Assembly (NCBI GenBank): GCA_023663825.1
Contig: JAMPGQ010000008.1
Span: 1-47,169 of the forward strand
Source: Anaeroplasma bactoclasticum
GTDB lineage: Bacteria > Bacillota_I > Bacilli_A > Acholeplasmatales > Anaeroplasmataceae
Length of the DNA: 47,169 nt
Direction of reading: 5' to 3'
Of the stretch, positions 1-8,697 are shown piece by piece. Below the pieces are notes generated by a model. That model did no database searches and was not told the origin of the DNA. It worked only from the letters and a program-made list of their open reading frames with translations. The position numbers and the translations under genes are program-made. The number at the start of each line of letters is the position of its first letter. Positions within the stretch are counted from its first letter, which is position 1.

Positions 1-72
1 AAATTCATTGATATATCAATAAATAGTACCACCCTTTTGCAAATTAGGATTTTTTTTGAAATAAAAATGAGC

Positions 73-78
73 TATAAT
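73..78 (+). promoter_or_regulatory. Possible -10 box of the sigma/anti-sigma operon
   Basis: A TATAAT hexamer lies about 57 bases before the sigma factor start. No convincing -35 hexamer is seen at 16 to 18 bases upstream, only a T tract, so this is a weak call. ECF genes are often also read from their own promoter, which cannot be recognised here. Confidence 0.3.
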
Positions 79-134
79 TTGTTATATATAGTGAAAGATA
101 TATTTTTCAAACAAAAGAGAGCTTGGTGAGTGAT

Positions 135-656
135 ATGAAGGATAAAAGACTTATATCAAAAATACAGTTTGGCAATGAAGAACAAATCCATAAGGTATTT
201 AATGAGATTTACGTTACCTATGGTAAGATAGTATTTTTTGTTATATCCAAATATGTACACCAACTTCAAGATGTAGAAGATTTAACCAATGATGTGTTTT
301 TAAGTTTTTTTAATCAAATTCAACAAATAGATTTAAAAAATAACATTAAATCCTATTTAACAGCTTCTGCCAAAAATAAAGTTTTAAATTTTATAAGTAA
401 GCGACACAATCAAATAGAAGCTTCAGAAAGTATCTTCCTGATTCCTGATAAAAATAACAAAAATTCTTATTATCTTCTTTTAAAGGAAATGGAAGAATGC
501 CTATCAAAAGAAGAAATAGAGATTATACTGAATCACTCTGTTGAAGGAATGAGGTTTAAATCTATTGCCACTGAATTAAAGAAACCAACAAACAGTATTA
601 TAACAACATATCATCGAGCAATCAAAAAATTCAAAAAATATAAGGATGGAAGATAA
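135..656 (+). CDS. ECF-type RNA polymerase sigma factor
   Basis: A 173-residue protein with the two-domain layout of sigma-70 family ECF factors. Residues about 25 to 90 match region 2, including the acidic YVHQLQDVEDLTNDVF core-binding stretch, and residues about 118 to 170 match region 4, the -35 binding helix-turn-helix (FKSIATELKKPTNSIITTYH). It should direct polymerase to a small regulon. The ATG at 135 is preferred because GGTGA sits five bases before it; TTG 123 and GTG 126 are open in frame but have poorer ribosome sites. The next gene starts one base after this stop and encodes a membrane protein, the usual sigma/anti-sigma arrangement. The signal sensed is unknown. Confidence 0.85.
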   Translation: MKDKRLISKIQFGNEEQIHKVFNEIYVTYGKIVFFVISKYVHQLQDVEDLTNDVFLSFFNQIQQIDLKNNIKSYLTASAKNKVLNFISKRHNQIEASESIFLIPDKNNKNSYYLLLKEMEECLSKEEIEIILNHSVEGMRFKSIATELKKPTNSIITTYHRAIKKFKKYKDGR

Positions 657-657
657 A

Positions 658-1986
658 ATGTCTAAGAACTATATAGAAAAGATTATTGATGAAAAAGTTT
701 CATTTGAACCTGACTATTCAAAAATAAAAGAACTAGTGAATATCAAGCCTAGACAGGCAAACAAGAAAAGATGGGCATGGCCTAGCTTAAGTATAGGTCT
801 TATATCCATTGCAGTTATTGTAGCAATTTTTGTTTCTTTAAACTTAAGAAGTAATCCTAACCCAATTCCAACTCCTACTTATGATGGTGTACACTTTAAT
901 AATTATAGCAACAATGGAAATGGAGGTGGTGATGGAGAACCATTGCCTCCACCACCGATGGTTTCCTATTCCATTGATGTTGAAAAGGATAACTATGATT
1001 ATAATGAGGAATTCATTATAAAATATACTATAGAAGATATTGGTGGAGATGCTGTAGCTGACAGAAATGATTTAAATGTTAAAATTCTTTCTGATAAGTT
1101 TGAGTTCCTATCTCCAACAGAATATCATTTTGATTTAGAAACAGATAGTAGTACCTATGGAAATATACTTTCCTTTGGAAATGAAGGAAAGACTGCAATT
1201 TATCCTATTGAAATGGAATTAAAGGTTAAAGCAAAAGAACAAACTGATAATGTAGAAAATATTTCATTTTTATTAGAATTTCCTTTAAAGGATTCTTATA
1301 AAAAAATGTTACTTCGAGATGATGATTATGATAAAGGAGAAACTTATCAATGTATGTTAGATGAATTCACAAAGGATTTTGAGTGGGTTCATAGATTTTA
1401 TTTCTTAAATGATGATCTTGGAACATTATTGGTAGATATGAATAAAAGAATTAATTATTACGATACTCTATACAAAAGGGATGATTATATAAATGCATAT
1501 ACTGCGGTTCGATATAAAAGCTTAAATCGGTTATATGAAAAAGAACTTGTAACAAAGAATGAGTATATGAAGCGATTGATCAACCATTTCACGAATAAAA
1601 GGACTTCTATTTATTTACGTGTAGAAAGACAAATTCAAGATGGAAAAACCATTTCTATTGTTTCCTATGAATATTATTCTAGAAATTTAAGAGTTGGTTT
1701 AAAAGATGAGCAGGATTCTCTTTATGAACTATATCAAAAAGATCTAGAAGGTAAAATTCAAGTCATAAGAATTCTTCTTCAAATGCTTTACGTTGAAGGA
1801 AAAATCACATTAGAAGAATATAATGATGAAATTGTAATTCTAGATGAAGAGGGAATATTGACTTCAACTGACTGGCAAGAACTTATTTATCGAGATTGGA
1901 TGCATTTGTTTGAACAATATAATGCTGTATTAGTTCCATTTAAAGATTACAAAGATTATTATCTAGATATGTATATAGAAATATAA
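658..1986 (+). CDS. Membrane protein, probable anti-sigma factor with large outer domain
   Basis: A short cytoplasmic N-terminus (about 40 residues) is followed by one membrane helix near residues 43 to 63 and an outer part of almost 380 residues that starts with a Pro/Gly/Asn-rich linker. The start at 658 lies one base after the sigma stop with GGA-rich sequence seven bases ahead; ATG 646 is possible but overlaps the sigma gene. No zinc anti-sigma HxxxCxxC motif is present. The role as anti-sigma is inferred from topology and coupling to the sigma gene. The outer domain starts with a beta-rich stretch (residues about 100 to 200) and ends in a charged, helical part that I do not recognise. 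Confidence 0.6.
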   Translation: MSKNYIEKIIDEKVSFEPDYSKIKELVNIKPRQANKKRWAWPSLSIGLISIAVIVAIFVSLNLRSNPNPIPTPTYDGVHFNNYSNNGNGGGDGEPLPPPPMVSYSIDVEKDNYDYNEEFIIKYTIEDIGGDAVADRNDLNVKILSDKFEFLSPTEYHFDLETDSSTYGNILSFGNEGKTAIYPIEMELKVKAKEQTDNVENISFLLEFPLKDSYKKMLLRDDDYDKGETYQCMLDEFTKDFEWVHRFYFLNDDLGTLLVDMNKRINYYDTLYKRDDYINAYTAVRYKSLNRLYEKELVTKNEYMKRLINHFTNKRTSIYLRVERQIQDGKTISIVSYEYYSRNLRVGLKDEQDSLYELYQKDLEGKIQVIRILLQMLYVEGKITLEEYNDEIVILDEEGILTSTDWQELIYRDWMHLFEQYNAVLVPFKDYKDYYLDMYIEI

Positions 1987-2076
1987 GAGCAGTTGGGAGT
2001 GTGCAATATGATGATTCATTAGATTTATATGACTTGTAGAATATAATGTTTTTTATAATTAGGAGGAGCGTAAAAT

Positions 2077-3483
2077 ATGAAAAAAATAACAAGTCTAATT
2101 ATTTTATTATTTATTACTATTATTGGAATGAGTATTACTAGTGAAGCTTCAATTTCACATCCAACTGAGGAAGATTTTTCTCAAGAAACACAAGAGTTCA
2201 ATGTTAATGAGGCACAATTATACTTTGAATCTGAAATCTATGATGTGAATTCTATTATTGACCTATCTATAATCCTTAATTTGAGTAATGAAATTTTGGA
2301 TTATGATTTAGAATATAATGGATTTGAGGTAGTAAATGATGTTATAGTAAAAAAAGATATAATCATTTTTTCAGTTAAATATGATGGAAAAGAAGAAAAA
2401 CCATACCTTAACTTTACACTAAATTTAACTGGAAATGTTAATTTAAGTAAATCATTATATGGATTTCTAAAACAGGATAAAATATTTATAAGTCGATCTT
2501 CTTTTAAGGCCGCAGAAGAGACTTATTTAGATTATTTACAAGAAAACGATAAAGATGAATATGAACGTATAAGAAGTGAAGAAATGGTTTGTAATGACCC
2601 TATAAAGCCTTCAAATTTTATGAAACTTCCTTCAGCCTCTCTTTTAACAAGTAATCCAAATACTTATGTTCAGGGTATTTTTAAATGGTATGATGATAAT
2701 AAAAAATTTCATCCATTGCAATTTAATCGCGTTGAACTATGGGATAAGGAACCTGTTGGTGAAACGCTTCTAGCAACAACATATACTAATGAAAATGGTT
2801 TTTATCGCTTTGAATTTGTTAATGCAGATAAGTCCACCGATTTTGAAAATGGTGGCTATGATGTATTTGTAAGGGTGCTACCTATGGGCGAAAATACTAG
2901 AGTATATAAAGGTAATGGGAAAAGCTATCAAATGGATTTAGGTTATTATAAAGATATTCCTACAGGAACTTTACATTATGTCTATCATAATTTTTATATG
3001 AGAGAAAGTGCAGAGATAGATAAAAATATTGATTGGGATAATTATGACTTTACCTTTGACCAAGCATTACAAGTTTCACAAGCAGTAATTTTTGCTTCAA
3101 AATATGCGAAAGAAATGAATGGAGAAAATATTGCGTCTGTTTCAGTACGATATCCTCATGGTATAAAGGATACAGGTTGTTATTATTCAAGTGGTAATAA
3201 GACAATATACATTAAAGATCCCGCAGAAGAGCAAAAGGTAAAAAGCTATGCTACTTGGGATCCAATAATGCATGAGTATGGGCATCATGTGCAGTCTCAG
3301 TTTAATATGGATAAAAATCCATGTGGAACTCATTGGACTAGTTTACAAATGGGAGACCATTATATGTATCATTTGCATGGTTTTCCTTCCTCTTCACAAG
3401 ATTGGGAAAAAAATGTACAGATTGTGCCGCAGTTAAAAGTAAAATCAAAGAATCTGAATGCAAATTACAAGGAAATAGAATAG
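2077..3483 (+). CDS. Secreted zinc metalloprotease, N-terminal part (frameshifted)
   Basis: Starts with a clear signal peptide (MKK, hydrophobic core, cut near residues 22 to 26) behind an AGGAGG site. After about 250 residues that include a beta-sandwich-like segment comes HEYGHH at residues 399 to 404, the HExxH zinc and catalytic motif of gluzincin proteases. The frame then ends with 26 unrelated residues after an A7 run at 3407 to 3413. The natural continuation lies in the -1 frame and is listed separately. The product should be exported and may act on extracellular protein or glycoprotein. It follows the sigma/anti-sigma pair by 90 bases and may belong to that regulon. On its own this half lacks the third zinc ligand. 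Confidence 0.75.
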   Translation: MKKITSLIILLFITIIGMSITSEASISHPTEEDFSQETQEFNVNEAQLYFESEIYDVNSIIDLSIILNLSNEILDYDLEYNGFEVVNDVIVKKDIIIFSVKYDGKEEKPYLNFTLNLTGNVNLSKSLYGFLKQDKIFISRSSFKAAEETYLDYLQENDKDEYERIRSEEMVCNDPIKPSNFMKLPSASLLTSNPNTYVQGIFKWYDDNKKFHPLQFNRVELWDKEPVGETLLATTYTNENGFYRFEFVNADKSTDFENGGYDVFVRVLPMGENTRVYKGNGKSYQMDLGYYKDIPTGTLHYVYHNFYMRESAEIDKNIDWDNYDFTFDQALQVSQAVIFASKYAKEMNGENIASVSVRYPHGIKDTGCYYSSGNKTIYIKDPAEEQKVKSYATWDPIMHEYGHHVQSQFNMDKNPCGTHWTSLQMGDHYMYHLHGFPSSSQDWEKNVQIVPQLKVKSKNLNANYKEIE

Positions 3484-4724
3484 CTTGGGCAGAAGGATGG
3501 CCGACTTATTTTGGTATTGTTGCTCAACAATATTTTTCTGAAAATTTAAGCAACATTGACACTGTTGGTGATTTTAACTATACTTATACTAATGGTAGAA
3601 ATGATAGTTTGACAAATCAATATAGACTTAGAGATGATTGTGAAGGAACAGTTCAATCTATATTATATGAAATGTATGATAATAGTAGTGATGATGCAGA
3701 AAGAGATTCTCTAGCTTTAGGACATAAGGTAATGTGGGATATGACAACAGGAAGCAAAGCCAAAACTTTCCAAGAATTTGACACATACTTTAGAGCAAAT
3801 TATTCTAGCAAATATAACTTGAAATATTACGAAAGAATATTAACTTACTATAATTTAGCACCATCTATGCCTATTGCTTCCTCAACTATATCTACAGTTA
3901 GTCCAACTTTTACTTGGTCATGGAATCCATCAAATCCATCTAGTTATTTTAATAATATATTCTATGAATTAAATTTTTATGACTATAATTATAATCTGAT
4001 TGGAACTAGTAGAACTTCTAATACCAGTCATTCACCTAGCGATGGTTTGTGGACAGAAGTCATTAATTCAGGATATATGTTCTATGTTTCCGTTACAAGA
4101 TATGAGGATAACTCTCCTGTATCTAGTTATGAAGGGGAATGGCACTCATATTCAAGACCATCAGCAATTCAAATGTCTTTATCTGGAAAATACACACGAG
4201 AACTAAGAACTGGAGATTGCTATTGGTTTGTTTTTACAGCACCTCAGAATGCTACCTTTATTTTTGAAACAACTGGAAGTACAGATACCTATGGAGAACT
4301 TTTTTCTCAAATAGTAGCAGGAAGAACAAGTGACAATCAAATCACTTATAATGATGATGGTGGAGAAGGTAATAACTTTAAAATCTCTTATTCGCTGAAT
4401 AAAGGTGATGTTATATATCTACGTGTTAGAGGATATAATTGGGATAGGGTTGGAGAATTTACTTTATCAATGCCATCTCCAGACCATGTACATGAATACA
4501 CTTACTCATATACAAGTATAAATGATAGATACCATACTGCAAGATGTAGTTGTGGAGAAAGCATTCAAGAAAGTCATTATTATATAACTGAAAAGTTAGG
4601 TAATAGGTGTAAGTATTGTAGGCATTATACTGAAGGACCTATAGTGATTCCTTTTCCAATCACAGGTATTACAGACCAACAAAATCTTGTTCTAATAAAT
4701 AAAAGAGAAAATGATATTTTTTGA
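3402..4724 (+). CDS. Secreted metalloprotease, C-terminal part in the -1 frame
   Basis: This frame continues the upstream protease. AWAEGWPTYFG follows the junction by about 30 residues; its Glu (codon at 3492) stands about 75 residues after HExxH and fits the third zinc ligand of gluzincins. The remainder holds an Ig-like segment, a pre-peptidase C-terminal-like beta domain (about 4170 to 4480) and a His/Cys tail with CSCG and CKYC pairs seen in other secreted Bacillota proteins. No real start is likely: TTG 3402 has no ribosome site. Expression needs slippage on A7 or one more A in the true sequence. A homopolymer error, a real disabling mutation, or programmed slippage all remain possible. 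Confidence 0.65.
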   Translation: MGKKCTDCAAVKSKIKESECKLQGNRIAWAEGWPTYFGIVAQQYFSENLSNIDTVGDFNYTYTNGRNDSLTNQYRLRDDCEGTVQSILYEMYDNSSDDAERDSLALGHKVMWDMTTGSKAKTFQEFDTYFRANYSSKYNLKYYERILTYYNLAPSMPIASSTISTVSPTFTWSWNPSNPSSYFNNIFYELNFYDYNYNLIGTSRTSNTSHSPSDGLWTEVINSGYMFYVSVTRYEDNSPVSSYEGEWHSYSRPSAIQMSLSGKYTRELRTGDCYWFVFTAPQNATFIFETTGSTDTYGELFSQIVAGRTSDNQITYNDDGGEGNNFKISYSLNKGDVIYLRVRGYNWDRVGEFTLSMPSPDHVHEYTYSYTSINDRYHTARCSCGESIQESHYYITEKLGNRCKYCRHYTEGPIVIPFPITGITDQQNLVLINKRENDIF

Positions 4725-4735
4725 TATTAATTTTT

Positions 4736-4789
4736 AAAAGGTGCTGTAAAAAAATTCGAGCTATGGAAAACAGCCCTTTTTCTTTTTTT
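4736..4789 (+). terminator. Rho-independent terminator after the protease
   Basis: AAAAGGTGCTGT pairs with ACAGCCCTTTT with one bulged base, and a T-rich run follows. It separates the protease gene from the envelope cluster. Confidence 0.6.
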
Positions 4790-4837
4790 CATATTTTTAT
4801 ATCCCTTACCATATATTTACTATAGGTTGGTGATATT

Positions 4838-5560
4838 ATTTTTATTGAAATTCAGAACTTAAAAATTCATTATGAGGTAACTGGTACTGGTAAGGATTTA
4901 ATCCTATTACATGGCTGGGGAGCATCTCTCTTAACCTTTAATAAACTAGCTAAAACCTTAAGCAACAATTTTAAAGTTTATAGGATTGATTTACCAGGAT
5001 TTGGTGAATCTGCAGTCGGTGTACCCCTTGGTGTAGAAGAGATTGCTGAAATTATACATGATTTTGTGGTGGAACTAGGATTAGAGGCACCAATTCTTTG
5101 TGGACATTCTTATGGGGGAAGAGTTGCCATTGTCTATGCTTCTAAATACTCGGTTGAAAAGCTTGTGCTAATTTCCTCAGCCGGACTTAAACAAAAATTG
5201 AAATTTTCCAAATGGTTTAAGATAAGAGTATATAAGATTTTAAAGAAGTGCCATCTACCAGTAAAAATGGGGTCAACAGATTATCAAAATGCCGATAATG
5301 TAAAAAGAATAATGCTAGTTAAAGCTGTAAATACGGATTTAAAGAAAGAATTGAAACGAATAGCTGCCCCTACATTATTACTATATGGAACTAAGGATAC
5401 TGTTACACCACTAAGTCTTGGTTATAAAATGAAAGAACATATTTATAATTCTGAGCTTATAGAACTTGAGGAATGTGGACATTTTCCGTATTTAGAAAGA
5501 CCGAGTATATTTTCATTAATCTTAATGAGCTTTTTAGTGGGTGAAGCACATGATTATTAG
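4838..5560 (+). CDS. Alpha/beta hydrolase, apparent ATT start
   Basis: A 240-residue alpha/beta hydrolase with a complete catalytic set: oxyanion loop HGWG (residues 25 to 28), nucleophile elbow GHSYGG (Ser91), Asp187 in GTKDTV and His215 in ECGHFPY. The frame has no ATG, GTG or TTG between the in-frame TAG at 4823 and GTG 5066, and starting at 5066 would remove the oxyanion loop. GGTGATATT stands directly before ATT 4838, the same spacing as GGTGATATTATG before the gene at 30594, so ATT 4838 is the likely start or a mutated ATG. The gene overlaps the Mur ligase by 11 bases, which suggests coupled translation. Substrate unknown. Confidence 0.75.
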   Translation: MFIEIQNLKIHYEVTGTGKDLILLHGWGASLLTFNKLAKTLSNNFKVYRIDLPGFGESAVGVPLGVEEIAEIIHDFVVELGLEAPILCGHSYGGRVAIVYASKYSVEKLVLISSAGLKQKLKFSKWFKIRVYKILKKCHLPVKMGSTDYQNADNVKRIMLVKAVNTDLKKELKRIAAPTLLLYGTKDTVTPLSLGYKMKEHIYNSELIELEECGHFPYLERPSIFSLILMSFLVGEAHDY

Positions 5561-7022
5561 TGTCTTGTTGTATGCTTTATGTAAGCTTTACTTAGTCTTA
5601 AATATCTACCAACAATCTCATTATCAGTTTAAACTTTATTTGAAGCATTTTGTCTACAATCTTATTTTTTATGATTTATTTCCGTGTATTGTTTTAGTTT
5701 TAGGGATGCTTCAAAATGAATTTATTATCATCTTAATTTGTAGTATTTATTTATGCTTGTTTAGTATATTTTATTTGATTGCCAGAGTGAAATTAAAGTT
5801 TACTAAGCGAATGCTACGTATGCTTATTTTAAGTATTCTTTATTTAGGAATAGGGTTTATTCCTTATATAGGAGTATATTTATTGTTATTTTTAGAATTT
5901 ACAATATTACCAGTTTTATGCTTAGAAAGAGGAATTGCTTATCTGCTGAATAGACCGTACATATGTAAGGCTAAAGAAAAACTAAGGGTGTATAGAGGGA
6001 AGAAAATTGCAATTACAGGATCCTTTGGCAAAACATCTACTAAGGTTCTATTAAATCAGGCATTGAATCTGTTTTATTCCTCAGCAGCTACACCTAAAAG
6101 CTACAATACAGAGCTTGGAATATCTAGATTTATAAATGATATTCCTGATTTAAATATCTTCGAAGACATTGTATTAGAGTTTGGTGCATCTCATAAAAAA
6201 GATATAAAAAAATTAAAAGAAATTACAGAACCTGATGTGTGCTTTGTTACAGGGATAGGGTATATGCATGTTGAAACCTTCGGAAGCATTGAAGAAATCA
6301 TCAAAGAAAAAATGAGTTTGTTAGAAGGTTGTCGAATAGCTGTATTAAATTATGATTGTAGCTTTATAAGGGAATATCCAATTTCTTTTAATATTGATAT
6401 TATCAGCTATGGGTTAAATAATGGAACATATCAGGCAAGAAATATTATAAATCAGGAGTTTGATTTTTATAAGAATGAAAAATTTTTGGCGCATTTTAAA
6501 ACAAACCTAGTAGGAAGACATCAGATTTTAAATTTAACAGGTGTTTTAGCATATTTATATGAGCAAGACTGTGATTTGTCTGTTCTAGAAAGAGGAACCT
6601 TATCCTTTACAGCTGAAAAGAATCGTTTAGAGGTTAAAAAAATGAACACATATACTTTACTGGATGATTCCTTTAACAGCAATTATCAAGGCTTTATAGA
6701 GGCATTGAACATTTTGAAGAATCACCCAAATAAACGTGTTTTATTAACTCCGGGAATGGTGGAGCTTGGAAAATATAAGAAAGAATTATTTTCCAGCTTA
6801 ATTGAATATATAGTAAGTAGTACAGATATAGTTATACTCATTGGCTTTTATCAAACAAATGGTTTGTACCGAAAGCTGAAAAGTTATAATAAAGAGGTTT
6901 ATTTAGTGAGAAATTTTATGGAGGGATATCACTTGTTTTTAACATTTGAAAAAAGCTATATGGATAGTATGTTATTGATTGAAAATGATGTGCCAGATTT
7001 ATACAGAGTGGGGTTGATTTAA
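5550..7022 (+). CDS. Membrane-anchored MurF-like Mur ligase
   Basis: About 490 residues. The first 130 hold four to five membrane helices, absent from classical MurF. A Mur ligase body follows with the ATP loop GSFGKTST (residues 157 to 164), a SYNTELG segment, and the Mur C-terminal domain (DDSFNSNYQG and onward). Mur ligases join an amino acid or dipeptide to a UDP-MurNAc peptide; the GS[FY]GKTST form is typical of MurF-like proteins using D-Ala-D-Ala. The adjacent Ddl homologue, overlapping by one base (TAATG), supports that role. ATG 5550 is chosen over GTG 5541 because GGGTGA stands six bases before it. It may be a second, membrane-tethered MurF rather than the housekeeping enzyme. Confidence 0.8.
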   Translation: MIISVLLYALCKLYLVLNIYQQSHYQFKLYLKHFVYNLIFYDLFPCIVLVLGMLQNEFIIILICSIYLCLFSIFYLIARVKLKFTKRMLRMLILSILYLGIGFIPYIGVYLLLFLEFTILPVLCLERGIAYLLNRPYICKAKEKLRVYRGKKIAITGSFGKTSTKVLLNQALNLFYSSAATPKSYNTELGISRFINDIPDLNIFEDIVLEFGASHKKDIKKLKEITEPDVCFVTGIGYMHVETFGSIEEIIKEKMSLLEGCRIAVLNYDCSFIREYPISFNIDIISYGLNNGTYQARNIINQEFDFYKNEKFLAHFKTNLVGRHQILNLTGVLAYLYEQDCDLSVLERGTLSFTAEKNRLEVKKMNTYTLLDDSFNSNYQGFIEALNILKNHPNKRVLLTPGMVELGKYKKELFSSLIEYIVSSTDIVILIGFYQTNGLYRKLKSYNKEVYLVRNFMEGYHLFLTFEKSYMDSMLLIENDVPDLYRVGLI

Positions 7023-8008
7023 TGAGATTAGGGATATTATTTGGCGGAGCTAGCTATGAGCATGAAATTTCTATAATCACAGCTTATCAGCTAAAGAAGA
7101 AGATTGAAAAGGAATATGAAATTCATTTAGTATATGTAAGTCTTTCTGGAAAATTTTATAATGCTGATAAGATGTGTTTAAATGACTTTAAATTAAGTCA
7201 GTATAAAAAGTTGAAGAAGCTAAAGCTGGATAAATTAAAGCTCGATGTACTTGTGGGGGCAATGCATGGGGAAAACGGTGAGGATGGTTTAGCCTGTGCC
7301 TTTGCAAAAATCCATGGTATTAAGTATTTAGGCTGTGATATGTTTGCAGGCTCCTTATCTTTGGATAAATACAGAAGCTATCTTTATTTGGCAAAGAATG
7401 GAGTCAAAATGGTTAAGACGATGAGATATACCTATGAGGATTATTTGAAAAACAAAAAAATTTTTTATATGCCTTGTATTATCAAACCTGTTTATGGAGG
7501 TTCCTCTATAGGAATAGCTATAGCTAAAACAAAAGAAGAGCTACCAGATAAGTTAAATGAAGCATTTGGTTATTCTAAGGAAGTAATTATTGAACCTTTT
7601 TATGAAGCTATAGAGGAATATAATCTTGCGTTAAATGAAACGACATTCTCAGAACTTGAACAAATTCATAAAAAGGATGATATCTTTTCCTTTGAAAATA
7701 AATATAGTGATTCCTTCAAGGTTGTACATCAAAGTATTGTTGAACATCCTAAGTATAAAGATTTCTGTAAAGTCGCAAGAAAGGTGTATGACTTAATTTC
7801 TGCAAGAGGAATTATCCGAATTGATTTCTTTTTAATTGATAATGAGATTTACGTTAATGAAATCAACACAACTCCAGGAGCTTTAGCAATGTATTTATTT
7901 TCTGATTTTTCTGAAGTGTTCCATAATTCTTTAAAAATTTGTTTGCAGAAAAAAGAAAAAACATATCCGAATTCACACTTCCTATTAAAAAATAATATTA
8001 ACAAATAA
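7022..8008 (+). CDS. D-alanine--D-alanine ligase family protein
   Basis: An ATP-grasp ligase of 328 residues. Visible family marks: FGGASYEHEISI near the N-terminus, MHGENGEDG, the KPVYGGSSIGIA ATP-binding loop and the C-terminal RIDFFLIDNEIYVNEINTTPG with metal ligands. It should condense two D-amino acids for use by the Mur ligase just upstream. The omega-loop segment reads SFENKY where D-Ala-D-Ala ligases usually have a Tyr before the Glu, so second-substrate specificity may differ; this is inference from one position. It may be a second ddl rather than the essential one. Confidence 0.82.
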   Translation: MRLGILFGGASYEHEISIITAYQLKKKIEKEYEIHLVYVSLSGKFYNADKMCLNDFKLSQYKKLKKLKLDKLKLDVLVGAMHGENGEDGLACAFAKIHGIKYLGCDMFAGSLSLDKYRSYLYLAKNGVKMVKTMRYTYEDYLKNKKIFYMPCIIKPVYGGSSIGIAIAKTKEELPDKLNEAFGYSKEVIIEPFYEAIEEYNLALNETTFSELEQIHKKDDIFSFENKYSDSFKVVHQSIVEHPKYKDFCKVARKVYDLISARGIIRIDFFLIDNEIYVNEINTTPGALAMYLFSDFSEVFHNSLKICLQKKEKTYPNSHFLLKNNINK

Positions 8009-8015
8009 AAAAATA

Positions 8016-8024
8016 TGGTATAAT
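8016..8024 (+). promoter_or_regulatory. Extended -10 promoter of the RDD gene
   Basis: TGGTATAAT, a TG-extended -10, lies 26 bases before the RDD start and ahead of AAAGGAGG. The -35 region is AT-rich without a good hexamer, as expected for an extended -10 promoter. Confidence 0.6.
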
Positions 8025-8049
8025 AGTTTTTAAAGGAGGTTCTTTAAAG

Positions 8050-8694
8050 ATGAAATATTTAAATGCAAGAAGCTCGCAAAGATTTATAGCCTTTCTTATA
8101 GATTCTCTTTTAATCAGTATTGTTGTGGGTTTTATTTTGGGTTTTATTCCTGCATATAATGAGAGTACCAAGGTTATAATAGATTTTTATAAGCTTTATA
8201 TGGAAGGCGAATTTAATGATGCAATGTACCAAGCAAGCAATGTATTAAAGCATGCTGGAATCATTCTAGGATTACAGCTATTAATGGATATACCCATCTA
8301 TATTTTATACTTAGTAGTTTTACCTTATTTTTGGAACAAACAGACCTTAGGAAGATGGGCAATGCATCTAAAGGTTGTTTCTAAGAATGAAAATAAAGCA
8401 ACTCCTCTAAATCTAATTTTAAGAGAATTAGTAGGTGGAATGTTACTTTTGAGGCTATTATCTTCAAGTATAATCATTCCAATTTTGTACTGGTATTTTA
8501 GTGCAACTACTGGACGTTCCTTAGCAGATATGATTGGAGGAACTCGCTTAGTTGATACACTTTATATTAACGAGGAGTATGCGGATGAGAATCAATCAAA
8601 AGAAAGAGAATATGTAGATGCATCATTTACTGAGGTTCCAAATGAACCAAAGGAAGATCCTGCAGAGGAAGACTCAGAATACAAGGTTTTCTAA
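8050..8694 (+). CDS. RDD family membrane protein
   Basis: A 214-residue membrane protein. The N-terminal SSQRFIAFLIDSLLI carries the Arg and Asp of the RDD signature, and three to four hydrophobic helices follow, with the family-like TLGRWAMHLKVV loop and the GRSLADMIGGTRLVD end. The last 40 residues form an acidic cytoplasmic tail. RDD proteins are poorly characterised; some are linked to ion or solute transport, but nothing here shows the substrate. It is followed after three bases by a PucR-like HTH gene, and the two probably form one transcript ended by the terminator at 9234. Confidence 0.8.
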   Translation: MKYLNARSSQRFIAFLIDSLLISIVVGFILGFIPAYNESTKVIIDFYKLYMEGEFNDAMYQASNVLKHAGIILGLQLLMDIPIYILYLVVLPYFWNKQTLGRWAMHLKVVSKNENKATPLNLILRELVGGMLLLRLLSSSIIIPILYWYFSATTGRSLADMIGGTRLVDTLYINEEYADENQSKEREYVDASFTEVPNEPKEDPAEEDSEYKVF

Positions 8695-8697
8695 ATT

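Noticed and set aside
5066-5560. A shorter hydrolase starting at GTG 5066
   Set aside because: It would lose the HGWG oxyanion loop and the first strands, while the upstream frame encodes exactly those with a ribosome site before ATT 4838.
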